16,371 nt of DNA, taken from Treponema sp. (GTDB taxonomy: Bacteria; Spirochaetota; Spirochaetia; Treponematales; Breznakiellaceae). Shown piece by piece: positions 7,495 to 15,630 of the stretch. The translations under genes were made by a program, and so were the position numbers. Within the stretch, counting starts at the first letter, position 1. Each line of letters opens with the position of its first letter. A model generated the notes under the pieces. It was not told the DNA's origin. It did not search any database and saw only the letters and a list, made by a program, of their open reading frames with translations. Location: the NCBI GenBank assembly GCA_031254385.1, contig JAIRUO010000200.1:1-16371 (forward strand). The letters run 5' to 3'.

Positions 7495-7530
7495 CCCGCA
7501 GCCAAAGGCTGCGGGGTTGTTAGTTTTTAT
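7495..7530 (+). terminator. Rho-independent terminator
   Basis: CCGCAGCC-AAA-GGCTGCGG stem followed by GGTTGTTAGTTTTT. It lies seven bases after the stop of the presumed integrase remnant and would have ended that gene. Confidence 0.8.
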
Positions 7531-8251
7531 ATGACCTTATTGGCCTATTAACCCTTTTATATCTTTTATGTATCTTCATAAGCCCCCTTTTTGACTAGAT
7601 TAGTTTTGAGGCAATTCGGTGGGTAGCAATGAGACAATGAACAGTGTATAATGTTACGACATGAAAAGTTCGCGGAAGGAGGATATAGTACGAAACCTTT
7701 CGAAATGACCTAGTATGGGAGCCACTGAAAACTGTGCATTCTATCCAGAAGGACTTAGCGAGTCACCAGAAGCGAGTTTTGCAAGGGGCTTAGTAATAAG
7801 ATTTTTGAAGCGTAAATAACGGGTAAAAAAGCCGCGTGATTGAGCCTCGAAACCAGGGTCTGAGAGCGGGGGTCGTACGGGAATATGTGAAGACCCAATG
7901 CTGGAGGCATAGTCCCACCAAACGGACAGGGCGGAAATGAACCTCCTTGATGCAAGTCGGGGTATCAAAGATTTATCCTTGAAATCTTTGTATATGCTGG
8001 GGAACAAATCCCCCGCACCCACGCAGAAAACGTTCCAAGGGGCGGGGTATTAAACCCCAAAGGGCTACGCCCTTAATAAATATTCCAGGCCGTTCCCTTG
8101 CTTTGAGGGAACAGAGGAGAAAGCGATACGAAATAGGAACACGGCCTTCAGTACCGGTTCTATCCGGCGGAAAAGGGAACAAAAGGAGCGGAGTAATCAA
8201 ACTGTATGGGGCGGCAGTGTCGCAGACAGATTTACATTGTATGGAGTTATT
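7531..8251 (+). other. Long hairpin-rich non-coding stretch upstream of the operon
   Basis: About 720 bases without a credible gene; short minus-strand open frames here lack codon character. A perfect -10 box TATAAT sits at 7647-7652 without a clear -35. Transcription from near 7659 would give a ~590-nt leader. Hairpins seen: GGGTC/GACCC (about 7876-7899), ATGC/GCAT (about 7902-7914), GTCC/GGAC (7916-7931 region), CAAAGATTT-ATCCTTG-AAATCTTTG (7966-7990), CCCC/GGGG pairs (7999-8015 region and 8043-8058), GTTCCCT-TGCTTTG-AGGGAAC (about 8092-8112) and CCGG/CCGG (about 8153-8166). Base composition is near the chromosome, unlike the AT-rich operon. The pattern is that of a structured RNA or a decayed ribozyme or intron; I cannot name a family. 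Confidence 0.4.
8037..8075 (+). repeat. REP-like palindromic unit
   Basis: AAGGGGCGGGGTAT-TAAACCCC followed by AAAGGGCTACGCCCTT. It contains GGGG/CCCC and AGGGC/GCCCT hairpins and shares the AAGGGnCGGGGTAT core with 339-351 and 406-418. Confidence 0.45.
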
Positions 8252-10342
8252 ATGAGTTTAGAATATATCTTGAGAAGTAAAAAATATGAAAAGAAAATTA
8301 GACTACTTGTGACAAATATTTGTTTCAATAATTGTAATTATTGTCACAATGAAGGTATGTCGAAACAAGAGGTTTTACATCTTAATCCTAATGAATTAGA
8401 GCCGTATTTATTAAGGTTAAGGAAAATTTCGAGCCGCATTATTCTCTCAGGCGGCGAACCTTTGGAGTATATATATCTTGGGGAATTGTTGCAAATTTTA
8501 TGTAAATATGATTTTGATATAACTGTCAACACATCAACATGCTTGGAAAACTGTGATATGCAAATCACTAATTACATAAATAACGTTCATATTTCCCTAC
8601 ACGATTTTATGTCTATTAAAGATATAAAAAATAGATTACAAAACCTAAGAAAATTAGCTCCGACTATTAATATAGTTTTAAATTCTGTTGTAATAAATGA
8701 AAATAATATTATAAATAACATTGACGAATTATTGAATATTTGCAGATCAATAGGGGCACGAATCCAACTAATAAAAGTATTTAACTATGAGGAATGTAAT
8801 ATAAACACTTGGTCCCAACGTTGGCAGAAAATATTAGTTGCTCTTGAAAAATATGAGATTAAGTTCCATGAAAGTACAACAAGAGAAATTTCGTTTATGA
8901 CTTCGGACTTTATAAAAATTGATTTGGCTGAAATTCCCTGCGTATCATCTGGAAGAGAATTCAAATTTGGTGACTGTATTAATAATTCTGATATTACAAT
9001 AGATCCTAGTTTGAGTATTTATTTCTGTAGATGGCAAGAAAAAAACAAAGTTCGGTTAACTGACCCTCAAAATATTGATAACCATCTGTTAGAAGCAATA
9101 AAAAAAAGTTTCGCTAATTGCAGATTCGGGGATATATCACAATACTTGTATCCGCTTGAAATAGAGAAGTATATGTTTTCACCTCATTATAAATGGCCGC
9201 AAATATCGGATAATCTTGAAGCAACATCATCAATACAGGTTAGAAATGGTGTATTATCTTATTTAGGTAAAAATGGTTACGTGTTAAGACTTGAGAATGA
9301 ATTTGCAGCATACATTGGAACAAAATATGCGCTTTCCGTATGTTCCGGAACTGCGGCATTGTTTTTGTCATTCTTTGTTGCAGGTATTGATAAAGATGAT
9401 GAAATTATTATTCCAGCGATGTCATTTCCCACCGTATGCACGGCTTTAATAATGGCTAATATTAAAATTCGAGTTTGTGATGTGGATATTAATACCGGAA
9501 ATATTGATTTGAATAGTTTTAGACAGAATATTAATAAGAATGTTAAGGGAGTAGTTATTACGCATCTCTGGGGCGATCCTGTTGAGATGTGTAGTTTTAA
9601 AGAATTATGTAAGCGGCACAATATTACGATTATTGAAGATTGTTCACACGCTTTTGGGGCCGAATATGATAATAAGCGGGTTGGATCCTTGGGGGATATA
9701 GCATGTTTCAGCTTGCAAGCCAATAAAACAGTATATGCCGGTGAAGGAGGTATAATTACAACTTCAAACAAGGATTTATATGAAAAAGCTGTAGTTCATA
9801 TGTCCTCACAAAATATGGTTTTTGATAATATACAAAGTACATTGTATAAGCAATATTGGGAAACCGGACTGGGCTTGAAGTTAAAAATACATCCATTAGG
9901 AGCTGTGATAGCTTTAGACTCATTAAAAAATTTGGAATTAGTCAATAAAAAAAGAAATTTCAATGTGGAAATACTAAACGAAGCATTTGAGGGGTCTATC
10001 ATAATGCGACCGCCTAAAATTTCAACCAGCTTATCAAAACGTGTGTATTATACATATAAACCGTTGTTTAATAGTGAATTTATAAGCAAAAAAGATGAAT
10101 TCATTAATAAATTGCTAATTAAAAATATGCAAATATCTGCATCTAGTTTTATTCCTATATATAAGACTTTTCTCTATACACATGACAGCTTTGTTAACAA
10201 ACAGGATTCTTTTCCAAATGCAGAATTTTATTACAATAGGATAGTATCAATGCCGTCTTTTACACACGAACCCGAAGAATTAGTAAGATTTTATGCTGAT
10301 GAAATTCGGAAGCAGTTGAATTTTTTACAGGAGCAAAGATGA
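8252..10342 (+). CDS. Radical SAM / DegT-DnrJ-EryC1-StrS aminotransferase fusion
   Basis: A 696-residue two-domain enzyme. The N-terminal part (about 15-300) is radical SAM: Cys24, Cys28 and Cys31 form CxxxCxxC for the 4Fe-4S cluster, and LSGGEP (65-70) is the SAM-binding motif. Cys230, Cys242, Cys259 and Cys290 behind the barrel look like ligands of a twitch/SPASM-type auxiliary cluster. The C-terminal part (about 338-690) is a complete PLP-dependent aminotransferase of the sugar/AHBA class: SGTAAL for phosphate binding, IIEDCSHAFGA with Asp463 for the PLP ring nitrogen, and CFSLQANKTVYAGEGG with Schiff-base Lys492. An upstream in-frame TTG (8237) exists, but GGAG at 8243-8246 places the start at ATG 8252. 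First gene of an operon, with ATGA overlap to the next. Strongly AT-rich. Substrate unknown; both active sites look intact. Confidence 0.88.
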   Translation: MSLEYILRSKKYEKKIRLLVTNICFNNCNYCHNEGMSKQEVLHLNPNELEPYLLRLRKISSRIILSGGEPLEYIYLGELLQILCKYDFDITVNTSTCLENCDMQITNYINNVHISLHDFMSIKDIKNRLQNLRKLAPTINIVLNSVVINENNIINNIDELLNICRSIGARIQLIKVFNYEECNINTWSQRWQKILVALEKYEIKFHESTTREISFMTSDFIKIDLAEIPCVSSGREFKFGDCINNSDITIDPSLSIYFCRWQEKNKVRLTDPQNIDNHLLEAIKKSFANCRFGDISQYLYPLEIEKYMFSPHYKWPQISDNLEATSSIQVRNGVLSYLGKNGYVLRLENEFAAYIGTKYALSVCSGTAALFLSFFVAGIDKDDEIIIPAMSFPTVCTALIMANIKIRVCDVDINTGNIDLNSFRQNINKNVKGVVITHLWGDPVEMCSFKELCKRHNITIIEDCSHAFGAEYDNKRVGSLGDIACFSLQANKTVYAGEGGIITTSNKDLYEKAVVHMSSQNMVFDNIQSTLYKQYWETGLGLKLKIHPLGAVIALDSLKNLELVNKKRNFNVEILNEAFEGSIIMRPPKISTSLSKRVYYTYKPLFNSEFISKKDEFINKLLIKNMQISASSFIPIYKTFLYTHDSFVNKQDSFPNAEFYYNRIVSMPSFTHEPEELVRFYADEIRKQLNFLQEQR

Positions 10343-12189
10343 CGATTACGGGGAAAAAACAAAATATAGTAATTTTAACAGCTACAGAAGGTGAATTTGT
10401 TGAAATTAGAAAGATAATTCAATTAAACTGTGGTAAAAATATAAACCAAGTTCATGGCAACGGCATTTTTTATGATGTATTTCCAATTACAATTGGATAT
10501 ACAGTGTTTAATCTTTATTTGGGTTATACTGAACAAGGAAATAGCGAGGCAGCTACTTATTCAACACTTGCAATTACAAATTATGAACCGGTTTTACTTC
10601 TATTTGTGGGTACATGCGGGTATATAAAAAATTTTTCTATTGGGGATACATTAATTGTGGGAAGGGCCTTTGATGTTCTAAGAGGCAAGGATACAGACGA
10701 GGGGTTTATGTCCAAACCATGCGATGAGAGAATGGATAAGGATATGCAAAGCCTTTGTCGGGCTTTTACTGCTGAAATAAATCGCGGTGATGTTCTTAAT
10801 AAAATATACAAAACTAAAGGTTATAAATCATCGGTTGTAGATTGTGCAAGTTCACCGATGATAGTTGCCGGTAAAGATACATTTTCTAAAAATATCATTA
10901 AAGGAAATTATGCAAATACGGAAATCGTTGAAATGGAAACCTATGGGTTTTATACCGCTACATATCATGCCGGATTTAAGGAGGCGGTTATGGTAAGGGC
11001 TGTATCAGACGATTCAACAGAAAAATCCCCCGGGTCTGATGTAATAAATCAGCCTAAGGCACTGGAAAATGTAGGCTATTTTGTTATGGAACTTATTAAT
11101 TATGTTATACCTGTTATTAGCAAAAAGAAAACAGAAAAACAGCAAATTGAAGGAAATCATTCATATCCCAAAATAACAACGGTAAAACCACAACTAAATG
11201 GAATAGAACATCTGCTTAATGTTCCCAAGTTTTCTTCTAAAAAATTACTGTTTTGCGGATTTCTAAGTTTCAAAATGTTAGATAATGTAGATGATAGATT
11301 TCATTTAGGTCATTGTTACTTTATGCATATTGTTAATATGTTACGACAAGATAGTAATGTTATTATTTTCTTATGTGCATCGCTTCAAAATTTAGCAAAT
11401 TTGACTGTTGATAAAATTAATAAATACTATCAACTTAAAAAGGAAATCATTGATAAATGGGAAAAATGTTTTGATAAAAAAATTAAGATCATTGATATAG
11501 ATGATTACTTAAATGCTACATCGTTTGATGATAGTGATTTTCTAAAAAAGTTCAATCAATGCTATAGGGATATATATAGGAACTTTTCGAAACAGTCAAT
11601 CAATACAACAGAATATTCAAATCTTTTAAGAGAATTGATAAATTGGCGTAATAATGGCTCATCAATTTCAAGCGGAAGTCTCAAAATCATAAAAAATTGT
11701 CTGCAAATTGAACATAATAAAAATTATAGTAACGATGAAATAATTTCTGTAGGATATATAATGGCAATTAGACCAACTTGGTTGAGGCAGGAGTGGTTTG
11801 CAGATTTTCTTCTTTTTTGGACACATGCTGCAAGTACAATGTTTGAGAAGGAGTTCGGGAGTTTCTCAATAAAAAATACATTTATTATTGAATCCATGCG
11901 TAACGCATATGCTTGGGATACTACCGCTTTTTTTGCTAAAAAAATGGATAAATTTCATACATTACCTAGAAAGTTATTATTTAATAACATACTCAATCTT
12001 GATAGGAATTGTTATATGAAATCATCGCAAAAGGATTCGGCAATTTTTTTGAACGGTTTTTCAGAGGATAAATTATTTCTGTCGAATGATTTTATAAAAG
12101 AGGTAGCAGAAATCTTTAAGATAGATTATACGGAAGATATTGTTAAACAAATTATATATAAATATAAAGACCTCCTTGGAATTAGATAA
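10339..12189 (+). CDS. Nucleosidase / class I aminoacyl-tRNA synthetase-like fusion
   Basis: A 616-residue protein with two parts. Residues ~8-265 form a PNP/UDP-phosphorylase-MTAN fold: VGTCG (90-94) and IGDTLIVG for ribose/base contacts, VEMET (197-201) with Glu200, and VRAVSDDS (219-226) with the likely catalytic Asp224. This matches 5'-methylthioadenosine/SAH-type nucleosidases. After a Lys-rich linker (about 266-285), residues ~290-616 resemble class I tryptophanyl/tyrosyl-tRNA synthetase cores: FHLGH (321-325) is a HIGH motif, and MKSSQKDSAIFL (560-571) aligns with KMSKSDPNSAIFL. No separate anticodon-binding domain is obvious, so amino-acid activation for a small molecule or protein, rather than tRNA charging, is plausible. 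AGGAG lies 5 bases before the ATG, inside the previous gene, suggesting translational coupling. The first half is confident, the second a remote assignment. Confidence 0.78.
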   Translation: MTITGKKQNIVILTATEGEFVEIRKIIQLNCGKNINQVHGNGIFYDVFPITIGYTVFNLYLGYTEQGNSEAATYSTLAITNYEPVLLLFVGTCGYIKNFSIGDTLIVGRAFDVLRGKDTDEGFMSKPCDERMDKDMQSLCRAFTAEINRGDVLNKIYKTKGYKSSVVDCASSPMIVAGKDTFSKNIIKGNYANTEIVEMETYGFYTATYHAGFKEAVMVRAVSDDSTEKSPGSDVINQPKALENVGYFVMELINYVIPVISKKKTEKQQIEGNHSYPKITTVKPQLNGIEHLLNVPKFSSKKLLFCGFLSFKMLDNVDDRFHLGHCYFMHIVNMLRQDSNVIIFLCASLQNLANLTVDKINKYYQLKKEIIDKWEKCFDKKIKIIDIDDYLNATSFDDSDFLKKFNQCYRDIYRNFSKQSINTTEYSNLLRELINWRNNGSSISSGSLKIIKNCLQIEHNKNYSNDEIISVGYIMAIRPTWLRQEWFADFLLFWTHAASTMFEKEFGSFSIKNTFIIESMRNAYAWDTTAFFAKKMDKFHTLPRKLLFNNILNLDRNCYMKSSQKDSAIFLNGFSEDKLFLSNDFIKEVAEIFKIDYTEDIVKQIIYKYKDLLGIR

Positions 12190-12222
12190 AAGCAGAGTAT
12201 GTATTAAGAGGAGTTGATTCGT

Positions 12223-13254
12223 ATGAATGAAAGCTGGGAAAATGGTGAAAAGGAATTTTTGAAAAAATTATTTAAATTTATGAATGTACAGGGTGATGAA
12301 TGGCGTGATGATTCTATCATAGTACCTATATCAGAAAGTATATCATTAGCATATTCCATTGATAATGTGTCCCAAATTTACAATATGCCTAATAGAGAAA
12401 AATCTTTTATTTGCTATGGAAGATGGGCTGCTTCTGTTATATCAAACGATATAATTGCTTGTGGTATTGCTCCTAAAGGATTAGCTTTAGATGTAGGAAT
12501 GGATGGTTTTACTGAAGAAGATTTTTTTTGTTTTGTACAAGGTGTATTAGATGTATGCAATAAATACGGCATGAAATATGAGGGAGGTAATCTCAATACA
12601 GGGAAAAACGTTAGCGGGATTTCATGGGGCTTGTCGGATGCATCAAAGATAATTAGCCGTTCAGGTGCTCGAGATAATTCTATATTATTGGCTACATGTA
12701 ATGTTGGAACGGGTTGGGCAATAAAGCTTCTGGGGGAAGATATCCGTAATATAACATGTTACAGTAAGGAATTGGAAACCTATAAAGAGACTCCAATGGT
12801 AAACCTTGACTTGTTTAAAGAGATTTGGGATTTAGATGTCGTTTTATGTGGAATGGATTTGACAGATGGAATTATTGAGTTTGGATATGAAATTTTTGAA
12901 AGGACAGGATTAGGGGTTGTATTTGATTTTAGTAATAATTATTCAAAATTTCTTGAGGAAACGTCAGAAGTACTAACAGTACCTATAGATGCACTGAGAT
13001 TTGAACCAGGATATGATACTCCCTTCGCACATGGTTGGTGTATAAGTGAAGACAATTTAGGAAAAGTTATAGAAGTTTTTAAAAAATATAAAATAGACTT
13101 TACCATATTAGGCAGAGTTGACAGTCACTATAATGGTGTTTTTTATTCATCAAAAAATAATTTAAAGCAACTACCAAAGTATTGGGATGATAAAGTGAGA
13201 TCATATGGTGGTATTAAAAGTTGGAGAAGCACAATTCTTCCATTGTTTATTTAA
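12223..13254 (+). CDS. ThiL/PurM-superfamily ATP-dependent enzyme
   Basis: A 343-residue protein with the AIR-synthase/ThiL/SelD/HypE fold, whose members bind ATP-Mg and phosphorylate or activate a substrate. Seen: the N-terminal DDSIIV and SIDN segments with metal-binding Asp positions; GRWAASVISNDIIACGIAP (66-84), matching the dimer and ATP-binding helix with the conserved SDIxAxG-like pattern; and EGGNLNTG (120-127), equivalent to GGDT of thiamine-monophosphate kinase. Closest in style to ThiL, but no thiamine gene is nearby and the context suggests a dedicated kinase of the operon. An in-frame TTG at 12214 is possible, but AAGAGGAG (12206-12213) is correctly spaced for ATG 12223. It starts 33 bases after the previous stop and ends the operon. 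AT-rich like its neighbours. Confidence 0.75.
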   Translation: MNESWENGEKEFLKKLFKFMNVQGDEWRDDSIIVPISESISLAYSIDNVSQIYNMPNREKSFICYGRWAASVISNDIIACGIAPKGLALDVGMDGFTEEDFFCFVQGVLDVCNKYGMKYEGGNLNTGKNVSGISWGLSDASKIISRSGARDNSILLATCNVGTGWAIKLLGEDIRNITCYSKELETYKETPMVNLDLFKEIWDLDVVLCGMDLTDGIIEFGYEIFERTGLGVVFDFSNNYSKFLEETSEVLTVPIDALRFEPGYDTPFAHGWCISEDNLGKVIEVFKKYKIDFTILGRVDSHYNGVFYSSKNNLKQLPKYWDDKVRSYGGIKSWRSTILPLFI

Positions 13255-13287
13255 TATACCTCAAGCCTGAACCTCCGGTATCGATAT
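13255..13287. terminator. Weak inverted repeat between convergent genes
   Basis: ATACC (about 13255-13259) pairs with GGTAT (about 13277-13281), with extra AATAT/ATATT pairing outside. This is a modest stem with no good T tract between the end of the operon and the converging TPR gene. No stronger terminator is visible here. Confidence 0.25.
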
Positions 13288-13904
13288 TTAATCCCAAGGC
13301 TCTATTAATCTATTCTTATTATTTTGAATCCATTCTCTGGCTTCCTCATAATCTGGATTAAGTCTCAGAGCTGTTTCCATGTCAAATTTTGCTTTGTATG
13401 TTTTACGCAGATGATCATAAGCAGAACCTCGGAGAAAATGGAGAGCAGCCATTATATCATTGCCATTTCCTAATCCTCTTTCGTCTATTTGTAGCTTTAT
13501 CGCTTTATTAAAATCCTTCAGTGCCGGTCCGAATTTTTCTAATTTAATGTATGCGAATCCCCTCTTCATAAAACAAATCCGATTTGTTTGTTCTACAAAT
13601 ATTCCATCAAAGAGATTTGGTCTCCGTGTTTCGGGATGCTTGAAAATGTATGTGATTTTCGCAATGGCCTCGGTATAATCACTTATCGCCATGTCGTATT
13701 TTTTTAATTCAGAATAAAAAGTGCCCCTGGCAAGGTATGCCTCAGGAGGGGAATACACATTGCCCGATTCAGAACTGATCTTGATTGCCTCTGTGTAATC
13801 AGACAGGGCCGCTTCATTATTCCCCATTTCCTGGTGTAATTCTGCCCGCTCAATGTATAGTAGATTAACTTAATTTTCTAAAGTAAAAAGCCGATAAATA
13901 AAAT

Positions 13905-14758
13905 ATGGCATATAGCATAGATTTTATCAAAAAAGCGGTGGCATATAAGCAAAACGGACATACCTTTAATGAATTGGGTGAAGCATTTGGAATCCCGTCT
14001 GCAACCTATTACGATTGGGAAGAAAAACTCGAAAACGGTTATTATGATGTCATAATCAAAAGGAAACGACGAAGGAAGATAGACAAAAAAAAATTGAGAC
14101 AAGCGGTATCGGAAAAACCCGACGCTTTCCTTAAAGAATACGCGAAACAGTTCAATTGTACGCCGGTTGCGATATTCTATGCCCTCGATGACCTCAACAT
14201 TACAAGAAAAAAAAGACTTTTACCTATCATGAAAAACCCGAGAAACAGCGGGCCGAGAACATCGCAAGACTAAAGAGAGTTCCGATAAACAACCGTGTTT
14301 ATGTTGATGAAAGTGGGATAAACACGTGGTTTCAGCGTGAATATGCCCGTGCAACGCGCGGCATGATTATAGAGGATACCAAGCCCGGAGCTAAATTCGA
14401 ACGGGTAAATGTCATCGGTGCCTTATGCAACGGCAAGCATTCCGCAATTGGATGTTATAAGCAGTCGACAGACGGCGAGTTGTTTGAATATTGGTTCAAG
14501 GATTTTTCGCTTCCAGCAATACCCAAAGGCTCTACCGTTATCATGGACAATGCCAGATTCCATCGGAAAAAGGAATTGCACAAACTGGCAAGGGGAACGG
14601 TAAGATTACTATTTCTCCCGCCATATTCACCCGATTACAATCCGATAGAAAAATCCTGGGCAAACATGAAACGCTTCCTTTGTGATTATATGCATCTTTT
14701 TAAATCTGTCGATTCCGCAATTCAGTATTACTTTAAGTGTTATAGATATTTAACTTAA
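13905..14758 (+). CDS. IS630 transposase, likely made by -1 frameshift
   Basis: Frame 1 (13905-14273) starts with a winged-HTH DNA-binding region (SIDFIKKAVAYKQNGHTF, GIPSATYYDWE). Frame 2 continues to 14758 and carries the DDE catalytic core: VYVDESG, VIMDNARFHRK and SPDYNPIEKSW provide Asp, Asp and Glu. The frames join at a run of eight A (14207-14214) followed by G. Slipping back one base gives ...DDLNITRKKKTFTYHEKPEKQ, a continuous 284-residue protein, short but plausible for the family. Such A-run slippage is a known expression mode of IS630 elements; a plain inactivating indel is the alternative. The second frame ends with TAA just inside the right terminal repeat. Confidence 0.85.
14207..14215 (+). 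promoter_or_regulatory. Slippery A8G site for -1 frameshifting
   Basis: AAAAAAAAG read as AGA-AAA-AAA-AGA in the zero frame, or AGA-AAA-AAA-AAG after slipping back one base. Both sides of the join are conserved in sense, which supports programmed slippage over random damage. No strong downstream stem is obvious. Confidence 0.6.
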
Positions 14759-15309
14759 TCCACTATAATACTTACTATATGACGGGTCAATCTCTATGGC
14801 TTTAGAATAATCGGCGAGTGCGTTTTGGTAGTCTCCGTTATCTTTGTAAACTCCTGCCCTTGCAGAATATGCATTACCACAGTCTGGTATTGCGTTTATC
14901 TGCTCAGTACAGGCGTTTATTACCTGTTGATATTCTTCTTGGTTGGTATAATTTAGATCAAGCCTAACCCAATAGAGAGGATCAATTTTTCCCGCTCCAA
15001 TAAAATCCGCATAGGCTTTACTGATGTCGCCTTTTTCCTTGTAATCCTCACCCCGTTTCCAGAAAATTTCTGCGTCTTTTTCTATATCCAGTTCTTTTGT
15101 AAATACAGATATTGCCTTATCCCATTTTACCGCACGTTTTTTATTACCCTCGGCAAGTTTCGCTGTACCGTTTTTCCCCGTCGCAACCGTCTTTTTTCTC
15201 CCCACCGGTGTTCCGCATTCAAGACAGAATTTCGCGTTTGACGGTAATTCAGTACCGCAGTTCCGGCATTTCAATACAGGTTGCATTTTTTTTCTCTCCT
15301 TAATATCTC

Positions 15310-15630
15310 TTATATCCGCAACAGTAATTCCTTCTTGGCAGAGTTTTTAGGATAAGCGGTTATCTCCAAACCCATGCCGAGACTGTCTAAATAATCTATC
15401 AATGTGGAAATCCGTATATCTTTACGATTTTCCAGTTTCGAGACGGCGGTTTGGGTGAAGTTTGTTATTTCACTTTGTTTCACGCCGTATTTTTCCCTTA
15501 GCATACCAAGCCTGATATTAAGACTTTCCCGTTCGGCCATTTTGCGGGCTTTTGCCAGAACCGCAGGGTCCATTCTTGCGTCAAGTTCGCTTATAGGGTG
15601 TGTTTTCTTTAAGACCTTATTTCCCACCAC
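15310..15630 (-). CDS. XRE-family regulator, HigA-type antitoxin-like
   Basis: A 106-residue protein. An N-terminal helix (ISELDARMDPAVLAKARKMAE) of the kind seen in XRE/HigA antitoxins precedes a Cro/C1 helix-turn-helix (about 45-85: LREKYGVKQSEITNFTQTAVSKLENRKDIRISTLIDYLDSLG) and a short beta tail (MGLEITAYPK). The start is a GTG at 15630, with an AAGGGG a few bases upstream; another GTG follows at once, and an ATG at codon 20 is less likely. HigA usually follows a HigB-type toxin gene, but no toxin-like frame is visible upstream (15631-15900), so this is a solitary regulator or an orphan antitoxin. It may control the TPR gene just downstream, whose ATG is 24 bases after this stop, or island functions. 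Confidence 0.8.
   Translation of the reverse strand: MVGNKVLKKTHPISELDARMDPAVLAKARKMAERESLNIRLGMLREKYGVKQSEITNFTQTAVSKLENRKDIRISTLIDYLDSLGMGLEITAYPKNSAKKELLLRI

Larger units (their letters stand above)
13858..14765 (+). mobile_element. IS630-family insertion sequence, 908 bp
   Basis: Imperfect terminal inverted repeats of ~26 bp: the left end TAGTAGATTAACTTAAT matches the reverse complement of the right end TAGTGGATTAAGTTAAA. It is flanked by a duplicated TA (13856-13857 and 14766-14767), the hallmark of IS630/Tc1-mariner insertion. It carries one transposase in two overlapping frames. It is inserted in the TPR gene in the opposite orientation. The ends have drifted slightly, but the coding part looks intact. 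Confidence 0.9.
13288..15286 (-). pseudogene. Zinc-ribbon TPR protein gene split by an IS630 element
   Basis: The gene reads from ATG at 15286 (AAGGAGAG upstream) to a stop at 13288 and is interrupted at 14765/13858. The 5' part encodes a zinc ribbon (Cys7, Cys10, Cys21, Cys24; CxxC-x10-CxxC) and TPR units, ending ...IDPSYSKYY followed by four element-derived residues and a stop. The 3' part continues with IERAELHQEMGNN and further TPRs to ...NRLIEPWD. Deleting the element with one TA gives 1,089 bases, an uninterrupted 362-residue protein in which the junction lies inside a perfect TPR helix pair. TPRs serve protein contacts; the partner is unknown. The 5' piece (14750-15286) could still be made as a truncated 178-residue protein, and the 3' piece has an internal ATG at 13827. 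Confidence 0.9.

Noticed and set aside
7741..8200. Overlapping minus-strand open frames of 93, 66 and 75 residues
   Set aside because: No start context, no family resemblance, Pro/Arg-rich shadow composition and overlap with several hairpins. They are better explained as chance frames in structured non-coding DNA.
7647..8251. Group II intron or other named ribozyme
   Set aside because: The many hairpins suggest structure, but I find neither a GUGYG-type 5' end nor a recognisable domain V, and no reverse transcriptase. Not claimed beyond a possibility.
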